From Uloborus plumipes (Eukaryota > Arthropoda > Arachnida > Araneae > Uloboridae), in the NCBI GenBank assembly GCA_038373865.1, contig JAXGGA010003913.1, positions 31,542 through 95,541 of the forward strand: a DNA stretch of 64,000 bases. Direction: 5' to 3'. The position numbers and the translations under genes are program-made. The notes under the pieces were generated by a model. It ran no database searches, was not told where the DNA came from, and saw only the letters and a program-made list of their open reading frames with translations. This document shows, piece by piece, positions 23,570-35,548 of this stretch. Positions within the stretch are counted from its first letter, which is position 1, and every line of letters starts with the position of its first letter.

Positions 23570-24685
23570 CACCGGTATTCTCCACGCCGTTTTAACCGAC
23601 GCTTAAGTTTTAAGCGAGGTTTAACACGAGGCTGCAAAAAAAAGCGTATTCTCCAGCCCGGCTTAGAGAAAAGATGCGTCACAACACGCTCTTTTTTGAG
23701 CTTCGCTTGTGCGTAGATTTCCATCCCATCATCCTTTTCTCGCAAACAAACATGGACGCCAGTCGTTTGGATCGTGTAGAACATTTTGAGTTGGACTTAT
23801 TTGAGGAATAAAACAAGACTCAGAATCAGTTAAAATGAAAAATAATTCGCTAACTAATTTTATAAAAGCCATTAAAGTGCAGAATAAACCAGCAAATAAA
23901 ACAAGCTGCAAAATAACGTAAAAATTTGATCCGTCAAGTAAACATACAGAAATAGAATTGAATGCCAAGTTGTAAAATAGTCGCCAACAAATTAACTTTT
24001 GATATTGTCTTTATTTATTATCCGAACAGTTTTCTTTCGCAACGGAGATAACACAAGGGTTGCCGTAAATCTTAGATGGCCCGATTCTTGCCAAGCAAAA
24101 AATTTCACTGGTCAGAAGATAATGTGACGTAAAATTAAGCTTGTAATTATGTTTTCTTAAAAACACGAAATATTATGTTTTAATTTACTGTTTATGACTT
24201 GGAATTTTCCCAGAAAAAGTGCGGTGGACAGTATAATTATTATGCTCAGCCCCTTAATGCTAGACACCACAGAGTGCAACCACTCAATTATGCGTTTATA
24301 TTTTTCGTAATCTGTTAGGCTCAATAATAGTACTTCTATTTCGATAGCTGTAAAGTTGCTCTTTTGAGTCATCGTATTATTTTTTTTACGAAAGATTCAA
24401 ATAGAAGAGGAAAGATTATAGAAGCACGCTTCGCATAAAATGAGATAAACAAACAAAATCAAGCGGTTAAGGATGCAGTTAACGAATAGAAAATGTCACG
24501 TGAGTCATTATAGCCAATGGCGATTGCCGTTTCATTTCGACTTCAACTAACACTCCGCTCTCTTAAGCGGCTCTTAAAACGACTTGGAGAATACGCAAAA
24601 TGTTTAATACGAGTTTTAGCTTAAAACTCGATTTGGATAGTCCGAGTGTTATCTCCGCGGTGAGATGGCATTGAGAATACGGCCG
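23570..24685. mobile_element. Harbinger-like element, internally decayed
   Basis: Ends are inverted (CACCGGTATTCTCCACGCC at the left; complement CGGCCGTATTCTCAATGCC at the right) and flanked by TTA on both sides (23567-23569, 24686-24688), the 3-bp duplication expected for PIF/Harbinger. The interior keeps two opposed frame remnants: MDASRLDRVEHFELDLFEE-stop on + at 23752, and a Myb/SANT-like start on - at 24372. Two opposed ORFs are the known Harbinger layout. Confidence 0.7.
24157..24372 (-). pseudogene. Myb/SANT-like protein fragment of the Harbinger element
   Basis: 71 codons beginning MTQKSNFTAIEIEVLLLSL, then YEKYKRIIE. This resembles the first helices of the Myb/SANT-like DNA-binding proteins that accompany Harbinger transposases (FT..E...LL..V..Y..II pattern). 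After the first ~35 residues no similarity is recognised, and the frame ends early. Judged a broken remnant; identification is by pattern memory, so moderate. Confidence 0.45.
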
Positions 24686-24868
24686 TTAAAGTCCTATCTT
24701 CAACATTTTCAATAAAAATAAAATAAGTAAATAAATGTCAAATAAATTTGTCAAAGTGGGATGTCTTTCTTCCTTTGGAAATCTTCCCGGATAAACAATC
24801 TTGTTTGCTCAGGATCTCTTGAAGATCTTGGCTACCATGGGCCACAAGCGTATCTCTTTTTGGATTAT

Positions 24869-25149
24869 TATTATTATTTTTTTTGCCGTGTGCCAGCCAG
24901 GCTGGCAATTTGGGGTGCACTGCTTCACTTTTGCAATTGTACCGTAATTTGGTGTAAAGTTCGACTTTCACAGTACACGCATGCCATAGGTACCCGTTTA
25001 TAGGGTAGGCAACCTTTCACACAACACATTCATACAAGGAAAGGACAAGTACAGGAGATAGAAAGCACATCCATGCCCAAGCCGGGACTCGAACCCGGGA
25101 CCACACCATCCGTGGCAGACTGCTCTGACCACTAGACAAGGTGGCCGGC
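24869..25149 (-). mobile_element. tRNA-derived SINE, copy 1 (full length)
   Basis: Textbook SINE on the - strand. Head GCCGGCCACCTTGTCTAGTGG at 25149 carries an A box (TAGTGGTCAGAGCAG, 25120-25134) and B box (GGTTCGAGTCC, 25085-25095) of a pol III promoter. The body extends left and ends in an A-rich (AAT)n tail. A 10-bp target duplication TTTGGATTAT flanks it at 24859-24868 and 25150-25159. Confidence 0.9.
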
Positions 25150-25940
25150 TTTGGATTATCTTTACACTGTTGAAACTACTGGTTGCATGTGGCACCTTTA
25201 AGGGTGAAAAGTTGTAGCACCAGCGGCAAACAACTTCGCTGAAGGGTGCCACAGCAAGGGTTCTGAGACAAGGTCTGAAAGTTCAAAAAAGCACTTTTAC
25301 CAATACTTTTTAAAAACTCGACAAGGGTTACCACATTTTAACCGAAATGTATACATATTTAGACATATTTCTTTCAGTAAAAATGTTCTACTAAGCGAAA
25401 TTGTACAATTTAATGTGATAATATTAATGTTTTCTTTAAATCAGAAATTTGTCTCTTAACTGGTTTTTGATATAAGCGAATAAATTCGTTTTAAGCACGT
25501 TCAAACTAACAAGGTTCGACTATATTTGCGTAAAAATGTCACACACGTTAAAGTAGATCGAGCAAATAGCCTCCTTCCATCGCGCTATAAGCCCCCCCCC
25601 CCCAATTTTAAGCAAGACACTCCAGGAAGAATATGTTCCAGGGGCTCATCTGCCTGTCAGCAAGATGGGTCGTCCCGTCAGACGATGGAAACAGGGGTTG
25701 ACAATTATATGAGCCAGGTAAGGGGGGGGGGAGGCTTTAGCAGCAAAAAGAGCCATCGAGCTTGAAAGAGCTCTAAAAATATCCTGGGAATGAGTGCCTT
25801 GGTTAAGAGTTAAAACAGAAATCATGAGAGAAAAAAAAATCTGAATTTTTGAGACAGTTCTAATTTTTTACTTTTGAAAATGTTTACTTTTTAAACAACT
25901 TTGTACATATAAATACATTACTACTATTAAAATCTGTCCG

Positions 25941-25974
<34 letters not shown>

Positions 25975-26098
25975 AAGCTTGAACTCCTCAAAAACCGCTA
26001 AGCGTAGAGAATCAAACATAATACCATTCGATTCGAAATTTTCTAAGGAAGACAATAAGACCAACCGCGTAATTGTATGACGTTAATTAGCTGAGATA

Positions 26099-26985
26099 TT
26101 AATTAAAACGTTAATTAAATTCTTTGCACTTTTAAAATTCCAAGACATTTATTTCTTTCCGTTGCCATTTTAAATTAAAGCGTTAATTAAATTATTGAAC
26201 TATTTAAAATTCCGTCTGAAGCTTGAACTCCTCAAAAACCGCTAAGCGTAAAGAATCAAACATAATACCATTCGATTCGAAATTTTCTAAGGAAGACAAT
26301 AAGACCAACCGCGTAATTGTACGACGTTAAATAGCTGAGACATTAATTAAAACGTTAATTAAATTCTTTGCACTTTTAAAATTCCAAGACATTTATTTCT
26401 TTCAGTTGCCATTTTAAATTAAAGCGTTAATTAAATTATTGCACTATTTTAAATTCCAAAATTTTATTTCTTACCGTTGCCATTTTAAATTAAAGCGTTA
26501 ATTAAATTATTGAACCATTTAAAATTCCAGGACATTTATTTCTTACCGTTGCCATTTTGAATTAAAACGTTAATTAATTGTTGAACTATTTAAAATTCCA
26601 AGACTGTTATTTCTTACCGTTGCCATTTTGAATTAAAACGTTAATTAATTGCTGAACTATTTAAAATTCCAAGACTTTTATTTCTTACCGTTGCCATTTT
26701 GAATTAAAACGTTAATTAAATTATTGAACTATTTAAAATTACAAGAGATTTATTTCTTTCAGTCGCCGTTTTAAATTAAAGCGTTAATTAAATTATTACA
26801 CTATTTTAAATTCCAAGACTTTTATTTCTTACCGTTGCCATTTTGAATCAAAACGTTAATTAAATTATTGAACTATTTAAAATTCCAAGATATTTATTTC
26901 TTTCCGTTGCGATTTTAAATTAAAACGTTAACTAAATTGAACTTTTTAAAATGAACGAGTGTTATTTTTTTCCATTGCCATTTTG
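26099..26985. repeat. Tandem array, unit about 71-76 bp
   Basis: About ten units containing AACGTTAATTAA, ACTATTTAAAATTCCAAGA and TTTCTTACCGTTGCCATTTT in constant order. The units vary by small indels. In addition, the segment at about 25970-26110 recurs at 26215-26360, so array expansion included its left flank. Lies inside the Helitron-like element. Confidence 0.85.
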
Positions 26986-27344
26986 AATACGTGTTATAAC
27001 AAAGTTCTAACAATTGTTTTTATTCTAATTATTAATGACATATTTTTTCTCTGGTACTATTTTGAAAATGTGTTTTTAAATAAAATTGCAATTGCTGTTT
27101 TTAGAAGGAACTTTTTTGGCTGCGATCCAAATATTAAAAGAACTTTTTCGTTTAGAATTTTGCAATTAATTTTACATTAAGAAAGCGGTTTGGAAATAAT
27201 GGTTTTTGATAAGGAATCTTATTTGTTATTTAGGGAGAGTGCTAAGTATGCACTACTTGACATCGTCTTTATTTTTGAGGAAGCATGTGTAAATAATTTG
27301 ATTGATTCTTTGATGCAGGAAAGGTTTTTAGCGAGCTGCTTAAA

Positions 27345-27545
27345 CGGGGAGTAGTTTGTTAAACTTTTCCTTGGTACTTTAAAGGCGAGCCGCCTTGGCG
27401 GCGAGTAGTTTATTGAAATTTTCCTCGCTACTGTAAAGGCCAGCCGCCTTGGTGGCGAGTAGTTTGTTGAAATTTTCCTCGCTACTTTAAAGGCGAGCCG
27501 CCTTGGTGGCGAGTAGTTTTCTCAAACTGCCTTCACTACATTAAA
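27345..27545. repeat. Tandem array, 54-bp unit, 3-4 copies
   Basis: GAGCCGCCTTGG recurs at 54-bp intervals (27390, 27444, 27498 for CCGCC), with GCGAGTAGTTTGTTGAAA and TTCCTCGCTACT between. GC-rich relative to neighbours. Near the 3' end of the Helitron-like element. Confidence 0.85.
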
Positions 27546-28736
27546 GCCCGTGCAACGCCGGGCCACGCAGCTAGTTATTTATTAAAAAGTGACTTCAGAC
27601 GGAAGGAAAGTGACGTAAAGCTTTCGCTACAAAGAAAACAAATGTTAAATAAATTACCTGTATCTGGGCCGTATTTAAGGGGAGTGTTTATAGATTTTAA
27701 ACCCCCTTTAAAATTTTAAAAAACTGTTCCAAAAAATTCTCTTTATTATCCTTCTTGTGCTGTAAAAAAGTTTATTATTACTTTTACTTATTATTTTTTT
27801 CTAGTTTTAATTGAAAAATAAAATGAACACTGAATCATTATACAAACCACAGTGCTTTATATGCAATATTTATTTTTATTATTGTTGCTGGCACTATCAT
27901 CTCAAACAAAACAGTACAGCATTTTCTCTTAAATTTTAAACACCTGACCTTAACGAATATATATCAAGATTTTTTAGATGGCAAAGTGCTAAGCAGTATA
28001 TTTACCCTATTTTATCGATGGTAAAAAATATATATATGTATAAATTAAAGAAATGTATCACTTAGAATTTACGTACACGCGTCTATTCTTTACAGTTTCT
28101 AAAACAAATCGAATTTTTAACAGGTTGAAATTATGCGGTTGAACATGCTAGATTTTCTTCCTTCATTTAATACACTCGTCATCTTTCACATTTGCTTATG
28201 TGAATATCTTTAAAGCAGCACCCTCTCATTAAAAAAACCTATTGTAACAAAAATTGAAAGAATATACGACTGACATAAAATTTTATTTATCATATATACG
28301 CGAGATATATTAACGAGAAATGTATGTGGTAAAACCCTCCCCAAAATAAAAAGCTGGTTACGGCCCTGACTTGTCGTTTTTTTATTCAAATTCATTTGAA
28401 TTATTGTATGCATTTGGAGCAAAAATGGAACCGCACCAATACATATCAATTAATTTCCTATGTGACATTATATTTTACTAAAATTGGCATTATCGGAGCA
28501 GGTTTTAACTTAATATTTAACTTTTAAAGCTGTTTATTTCCAAAGCGGAGCTGTGCACTGAGGTCTTTAACTGTCTTAGGTCTTCACATGTTATCATGAC
28601 ACCAAAATCCAGAATTTTTACCCGACTGCTCGCACTTGATCGAAATCTCTGATCGGCTAGTGTCGGTGCGAGGAATCTTCGTTTTTAATAACACCACTTG
28701 AGTCCCCGAGCACGGATAGATAATCTACCCGATTAA

Positions 28737-29284
28737 ACCTTTTAACTGTCATGCTCGAGATAATCTCTGGCACAGCATTGGTGTTCGAAAATGTCACGCC
28801 CGAGTATTACTCGGGGTATTTTTTTTTTTTTTTGAGTGTATCGTATTGTAGTACCCGAATATATATCGGGAGACGTTTATTTCGGCTTCATCTCTTTGTC
28901 AAACCCGACTGTTTCTCGGGTTTGTGCTTGGAAAAGTGTTTCCAGTTATACCGCACAAGACTGAATTACTGAAAGGTATTCCCTTTTATTTATTTATTTT
29001 TTTTTTTCATTTATTTTTTAGAAAATAATTATTATTTTTTTTTTTCATTTTTAGAAGATAATGCTCCACTAGAAGCAAACTTTACAACTGCCATGTTGAG
29101 TGGCAGCCGCCTCAAGCAAATATGCAGTGGCTACAAAACTTTAAATATTTTACTCATGTGTTTCAAAATATCAATTTTAAACTACTAAGTATATTTTATT
29201 TTGTACTAAACATTTGATTTTTGCAATAAAAAAATTTGACAATTTGTGCATCCAAATCATCAAAATAACTTGACAGTTAAAGGG
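28737..29284. mobile_element. piggyBac-like MITE with internal palindromes
   Basis: TTAA flanks at 28733-28736 and 29285-29288. Ends ACCTTTTAACTGTCATG and (complement) CCCTTTAACTGTCAAG are inverted repeats, as in piggyBac relatives. The left half holds three 17-bp palindromes of the form CCCGA-N7-TCGGG at 28799, 28854 and 28904. Confidence 0.75.
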
Positions 29285-29344
29285 TTAAGGCGGAATAGGT
29301 ACGACTACCGTTTTTACAAGCACCATTAAAATGGAAGTCAGATT

Positions 29345-29525
29345 TTGCTCAACACACGTGCCATAAGACCCGATAATGGGGCATGCAGCCGTTCACAATT
29401 ATTCACCCAGAGGAAGGACAAGGACAGAAGAGAGAGAAAGTACATCCATACCCGAGCTTGGATTCGAGCCGGGGCCTCCCCTTCCCGGTCAGACGTCTCT
29501 GACCACTATACCAGGTGGCTGGCAG
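29345..29525 (-). mobile_element. tRNA-derived SINE, copy 2
   Basis: Same family as 24869-25149: A-box region TAGTGGTCAGAGACG and B-box-like GGCTCGAATCC on the - strand, and the shared body AAGTACATCCATACCCGAGC. Its upstream flank (29526-29607) is shared with the copy near 56045, so both belong to a longer composite repeat. Confidence 0.75.
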
Positions 29526-29607
29526 AGGAGTCTTTGGTCAGTGCATTTCATCTCTATTTATTTAAAAACGAAATTTATTTCAGATCTTGGAGCATGAAAT
29601 CTGCACG

Positions 29608-29920
29608 TACTGTCTGATCTTCTTAGGTGAAACCTTCCGCGCATTTAGGCATGCGTCAGATCTTCTCTGATCTTACCAAGATAGGGGTGTTAGGTAAGGT
29701 AACAATAAGACGAAGAATAATAAAAAGCATTTTGAACCGCATCAAACAACGTGGAACGCGCTAATTTCAAATACATAGTTTAGTTGAATATGTCAAAAGG
29801 ATATAGCAAATGCAAGTTTTAAATTGAAAATTTCGGAAAGTTATCATCCACAGCCCATCTACCCTATTTTAAGTGGAACTATTCGCGAGTGCTATGCACG
29901 GTTTTCATGAACGGACAGTA
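29608..29920 (+). repeat. TACTGTC repeat, copy 1
   Basis: Runs from TACTGTC to GACAGTA. Contains GAAACCTTCCGCGCATTT, TCTTCTCTGATCTTACCA, TCAAACAACGTGGAACG and AAGTGGAACTATTCGCGAG. Uninterrupted copy that serves as a reference for the nested copy at 45347-47137. Confidence 0.75.
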
Positions 29921-30666
29921 TGATCCATTCATTATTTATTTTTAAAAACCGTTAAGACTCACAAGCTGTTTATAAATTAAGAATTCATAAGTTATAACGA
30001 AAGTCTTAATACTATCTGTCTCATGTATTTTTATTTCAGCAAATGATTTTTTTAGAAGAAAAAAAATCATTACATTTCAAATCGCCATTTCCCTTTTGAA
30101 TTTGTAGAACATCCTAACTTACGAGAGAAAGGTTTATCGGGATTTGTGCTGCCTTCGACTCGCAGTCTATATTGAGTGCATTGTAGTCAAAATGCCCCTG
30201 CAAAAAGTTTTCCCGAAAGTTCGAATCCGATAAAATAGCATTTTCGGAAGGTGGATGAAGTTCTTTTCGGCAGGTGTTGTATTTCGAATTTCGCAGGGTA
30301 GGGTGAGAGCGTTTGTATGGGAAATACGAGTACACTGTTATAGCTTGATCTTTTAGTGTCGTCATCTTGAAAAGACTCGAGTTTGTGTAAATTCAAAGCG
30401 TTAGAATCTTTTTCTTATTTCATTTTAATTTTAACTTTTTGTTTTAATACGGACTAACTGTATTTTGTTAGTTTATGAAGTATATGTTGTGAAGAATTAG
30501 GCTTTTATACAATGCGAATCAAAAATTAATTTTTAATTTACTTCCAAAAGCAAATTGAATGTACTAGATGCTAGTTGGGATCATGATGCAGACTGTGCAT
30601 AGGCTCCTATAAAGGGGGGTGAAGGAGCGCTCAAGAGCCCCTTAGAAATAAGTTCTTCCTTACTTT

Positions 30667-31542
30667 TAGTAGGGAAATGTGGGGCAAAGTGATATGGTAA
30701 AATATTTTCACAGCTTGCAGAGCCATCTATCTAGTAATATTTTAACTGAGTTCCTTGACATATAGTTGATTCCTGTGAAAAAAAATAGTTAGCTCGAAAG
30801 ATCAACGAAGGAAATTTTACAAGCAATTTTCAAAACTTGATACCTTTATTGTAATATTTCTGTTTCTTTTTTTTTTTTTTTTAATATTTCTTGTTTTTAT
30901 GAAATGATAAAATTTTTGTTCTTGTCATTTTAACTATTAATTGAGGTCTACTAATGTCCAATGTAGTCCTTATTTGGTTTAAATTAGGCATGCTTTGATT
31001 TTGAATGTTCAATGTAATTGGTCATGTTTATGCATTCATTTGCTAAATCCTGTACGTATTTCTTCATTTATTAATTTATTTACATTTTTTTACTTATTTA
31101 TTCACTTGTTTATTCATTCATTCATGTATTTGTTATTCATTTTCTATTTTATTCACTCATTTCTTTTTTCCACATAATTATTAATTCATTAATTTGTTTA
31201 TTTATTTTTTCGTTTATTTTTTCATTAAGGATTCATTTATTTGTTTATTTCCACTTTCATTCGATGAAAATTACTGAAACTCATCAAATAAAATGTTTCA
31301 TTACAAAAATATTTTATTTTTCACTTTGCCCCATGGCTTTTTGAGGTGAAAAATTTCCGCATTTTTTTGGAGGTGCAGAATAACTGCCAAAAATGTAAAG
31401 TACTATTTCAGCAATTGTTTTTTTTCAAAGTACATTACTCATTCTTTATGTACACTGATTTATAGGACAAATTTCCAGTTGGTTCATTTTGAACCAGGTA
31501 TGTTATATTAACTATTTTACTTTGCCTCACATTCCCCTACTA
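30667..31542 (+). mobile_element. GTAGGG-ended foldback element, copy 1
   Basis: Begins TAGTAGGGAAATGTGGGGCA and ends with the complement (TTGCCTCACATTCCCCTACTA). The interior has TTTATTCATTCA-type runs (31040-31260) and a further CACTTTGCCCCATGG. Homologous to 34560-35475 in the opposite orientation. Confidence 0.8.
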
Positions 31543-32118
31543 TGTTTTCAGCAAAAATATGAAAAGATTTCTGCTTCAGCAATTAATGAATAAGTTATTA
31601 CAAATGTTAATTTTCATAAGCGTAATTCAAATTGCTTTCCGTGGTAAAAATTTAGTTTTTAACCATGGGGAAAATATCTGACCCCCCCCTTAAAATTTCT
31701 CGTATGGGCACCCATGAGACTGCGCCAATGATTTTTTCACTACTGGTAGGGGAGGGCTTCGTGGTATTTGGAGGAGATTCACCCTTGATCTGGGGTGGAG
31801 GGGGAGTGAGCATCCCTGCTAGAAGCACTAATTTTCAGCATAAATTACGAACCTTTTAAAGAGTTAATAATAGCTTTCCAAAACATACATGAAAAACTCT
31901 TCACTTATAAGACAGGAGTTTCCAAGCTTTTCCGCTTTGTAGCCTCCTTTGAAGCATTACAAGCACACAGTTCCTTAGTACATCACCATTATACAAAACA
32001 TATATTGAAATATTGCGCACTTTGAGGGTACCCTTTGCCTCTCCCTGCTGTACACCAGGGTGCCGTAGTCCCCACTTTGGGAACCCCTGTTATAAAAGAC
32101 GCATGTTAGTTTAAATCT

Positions 32119-32362
32119 GTACCTCAGAAGCAGAACGACGTATGTCCAAAAATCGTGACTTTCACCTTTTTGCTTCATTGTATGTAGAATCTTATTCCAC
32201 ATCGACCCATTAAAACAGTATTCTATAAAACAAATTCCTTCACAATTATTTAGCTGCGTGAAAAGAGCGTGAGTCCCATCCTTTGCATGTATCCGACAAT
32301 CATTTTTGCCCTCCACTTAAAAATGACGAAAATGGACTTACGTTAGTCTGGTTCTGAGGTAC
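32119..32362 (-). mobile_element. MITE copy (GTACCTCAGAAC family)
   Basis: Terminal inverted repeats of about 27 bp: GTACCTCAGAAGCAGAACG at the left, the complement GTACCTCAGAACCAGACTA at the right. Homologous to 750-984 on the other strand. No coding frame. Confidence 0.75.
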
Positions 32363-32799
32363 AGAAATGCCCTTATGGAACTGAGTAGTAGAAAAAAGTT
32401 CTAAATTTTCTGAATGTCATCGTTCAGTCTTCATACATTTTTTTTTTTTTTGAAATATTTCGTTTTGAGCATTATTCATATCTGCTCTTTTTACCCCTAT
32501 AAAATAAACTTCAACCTCAACTAAACTAGATCGCCAGTTCTTTCGATTATAGGAAATTCTAAAGACAAAGAAAAGAAATTCACTTGATCGAAACAGAACG
32601 CGTCGAAGCTGCAGGGTTTTTGCTGTCACGTTCTTTCAGATCAAAAGTACAGAATGTTTTTATATCCTTTTCAATTATCTCTCTACCCCTGCCCTCTTCA
32701 CAAAATTCTCTATCTTTACTTTTCGGATCAAGGCATCTTTATCTCCTCTCTTCACGACAACCCTACGCATTTGTGAGTTCCATTCCTCCCCCTCCCCCA

Positions 32800-33180
32800 T
32801 AACAGAGAAAATCTCTCTCTCAAAATAGCTCAGTCAGCGCAAAAAGACGAACGATGGATGCGACAATCAATGCCCAGCGTCCCCTGTCCTGCTACAAAAG
32901 AGGACACTAATCCGGCAGAATGACAAGGTCTGGACCTCAATTATCCGGCAACCAGATATTCCCCGCTCCCCCCTTCTTCCAGCCGCAAACCAATGCTCAC
33001 CGACTTTTCCCACTGATTTCCGATTGCAGCCTTTTCGTTAGCACTCGCTCCGAATGAAAGATCGCGTTCGGTTGCTATGACAACGCGGAACACCTAACAC
33101 CAACAGCTGACGCCGAACAACTCCAATAACTGCCTTCAAAAGTGGCCGCCGTCCGACCGTTGCCATTTTTGAAAAAGTAA
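32800..33180. promoter_or_regulatory. CpG-richer unique stretch with RFX X-box (candidate promoter)
   Basis: Visibly more GC- and CpG-rich than its surroundings, without obvious repeat ends. It contains the near-palindrome GTTGCTATGACAAC at 33071-33084, a good match to the RFX X-box (GTTGCC AT GGCAAC type), and GTCCGACCGTTGCCATTT near 33157. A short reading frame on the - strand starts near 33169 (MATVGRRP...), but I recognise no protein. It may be a promoter or first exon of an unrecognised gene, or an old repeat. Confidence 0.3.
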
Positions 33181-34559
33181 AAAAAAGAAATAAAAAGAAA
33201 CTGGATTATTGATAAATCCTAAAAAAGATGCTAGAAATCTTCAACAAAAGGAATCCGACAGTTACTTTTTTTTTTTTTTTTTGGATGTTTGGTTTTTCTG
33301 CGTTTTGTCGTCGAGTGCTATATTCACCACTCTTTTGCTTACTAATTACGTGGCAGGCCTTCCACAAGACATTTCAAAAGCAACGTTTTTCTTTGAGTCG
33401 CTGCAGGGGACCACTAGAGTCACTTTGAAAAAAAAAACGAAAGGTGCCGAGCACAAAAGATTTTCGCGTGCCTTCGAATTAGAAGCATCGAACACAAGGA
33501 CTTGACGACGAAAAAGAATAACAATGAAAAGAAAAAAAAAAAAGCTTTTTTTTTACTCCCCTTTGTTTACAAATGTACATTTTAGAGGAGTCTCGAACCA
33601 ACCTCCAACATTTGAATTTTAAAAGGAAAAGAATGAGCTTCGAGAATCTGTGTTTGACATTTCTTAGAAATTTATCAAAGTGCTGCGGCGTCTTAAGAGC
33701 ATCAGCAGCTTTTTTCGTCTTCGAATGCCTCTTATCTGCGGTTTTTAAATGTGAAATTTTTTTACTGCAGATTTCTTTGTGACTCGTTTAACCTTTTTCT
33801 GAAAATGTCTTTTAAGTACCCATGCCGGAAACAATAACAGTAAATCATAGAGGACACTAGAAAATATAATTTAATTATCTTTGAGGAAAGTTATTTCCGG
33901 TTGTTTCTATTCCAGGGTTTCCGGGATTTTTTTAAAAAGTTTTTGTAGAAAAGATGTTAAAAAAAAAAAAAATCACGCTTGAGAAAAATATTTATTCTTA
34001 AAAGTTATATTGGTTATAAAAAAATTCGTTATAGTAAATGAAAATGAAAATAGAAATGAAGTGAATAAAAGATAAACGAGGTAGAAACAGAAAGAGAGAG
34101 AGAGAAGAAGTGAATTAAATGTAATAGTCATTTTTGCTAAATTTTTGAATTATTTTTTTCATGGCACCATGATTTCTCTATGAGAAAGAACATTGAAATA
34201 ACTTCCCGAGGCTTCTAGCTGAATTAAAAGACTTGGCGGAAGTAATTTGAAAATCAGTTGAAATTGATTGTCAATCAAGGTCCTTTGTCTCCGGGGGCAA
34301 AGGTCTTTTTTTTTCCATTTCTAAGAATGCGATATAGAATATTACAGCTAGCAAAATTGAAATTTTGTGCATAAATAAACCTTTTTTAAAGCGTTTAGCG
34401 ACTCGTAAACTGCACATTCATTTTTTTTACTTACGTAACAGTAAAGCATAAAAGTATGTAATGAAGTGCTTAAAAGATGTACGTACTGCGTAGTTATAAT
34501 TGAAGTTGGCCTGGGGGGTCAGTTATATTAGACACATGTGATTCAAATCTATGTATCCT

Positions 34560-35475
34560 ATGTAGGGGAATGTGGGTCAAAGTGTAATAGTTAAGATAGC
34601 TGACCTATTTCCAAATTAACGCATTGGAGATTTGTTCTGAAAATTACTGTACATAAAGATTGAATAATGTATTTTGTTTGACAACTTGCGTTGAAATATT
34701 ATTTTTTATTTTTGGTTGTTATTTTGCACTTTAAAAAAAGGTAGAAATTTGCCACCTTAAAAAACCACAAGGCAAAGTGAAAAATGCAATATTTTGCAAT
34801 GAATTTTTGCAATGAAAAGTTTTATATTTCATAATCATCAGTAATTTTCATCAGGACGTGTAAATAAACGAGTAAATGACTTACTGATGAAAAATAAACA
34901 GATAAATAAATAAACAATTAAATGAACTTATTAATGTATAAGAAAAAGAAATGTGTGGATAAAATAGAGAACGGATAATAGAACAAGTGAATAAAAAGTG
35001 AATTAATATGTTAAGTGATGTAAATTAATTAATAAAGTACGATATACGTACGTGATTTAAAAAATGAATGCATTAGTAAACAAAATGAACTATTTCACTT
35101 TGCCCCATCCACTTTGCCCCGCATGCACGTGACAAATTACAGTGAACATTTAAAATCGAAACGTGCTTAATATATACCAAATAAGTATTGCAGTGGACAC
35201 CAGTATATTTCAATGAATACTTAAAATGATAATTACAAAAATTTTACAATTGTATCATCGCAAAAAATGTTCCTGAAAAACCACGCATATTACAAGAAGT
35301 GTATCAAATTTTGAAAATGACCTCTATAATTGTCTTCGTTGATCTTTGGAGCTATTTATTTCTTGACAGGAATCAGCTGTATGTCTAGGAACTTAGCTAA
35401 AATATTACTAAATAGGCGGAACTGCGAACTGTGAAAATATTTTACCATTTCACTTTGCCCCACATTGCCCTACTA
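34560..35475 (-). mobile_element. GTAGGG-ended foldback element, copy 2
   Basis: Left ATGTAGGGGAATGTGGGTCA, right CACTTTGCCCCACATTGCCC then TACTA. Read on the - strand it follows copy 1 (30667-31542) from TGTGGGGCAAAGTG through GTTCCTTGACATA-like sequence to the TTTATT run. The two copies lie about 3 kb apart and inverted around the CpG-richer stretch. Confidence 0.8.
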
Positions 35476-35548
35476 TATTCAAACTTTGAAAGAAAAAACA
35501 TACCTCACCCACGTCACTGTGCGTTTTAAGGGAAAATATTGAGCTTTA

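Larger units (their letters stand above)
25919..27574 (+). mobile_element. Helitron-like element carrying tandem arrays
   Basis: The left end has TACTACTATTAAAATCTGTC then a TCTG run. The right end has CCCGTGCAACGCCGGGCCACGCAGCTAG (shown here as hairpin CCCGTGCAACGCCGGG and terminal CTAG at 27571-27574), a standard Helitron end. The precise 5' base is uncertain. Two tandem arrays fill the interior; no coding remnant was recognised. Confidence 0.7.

Noticed and set aside
25081..25149. tRNA gene on the - strand
   Set aside because: A and B boxes are present, but it is the head of a SINE with tail and target duplication, and no cloverleaf with a proper acceptor stem is evident.
33228..33782. 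Frames of 66-98 codons after the CpG-richer stretch
   Set aside because: Pass through poly-T/poly-A runs, overlap one another and show no known motif.
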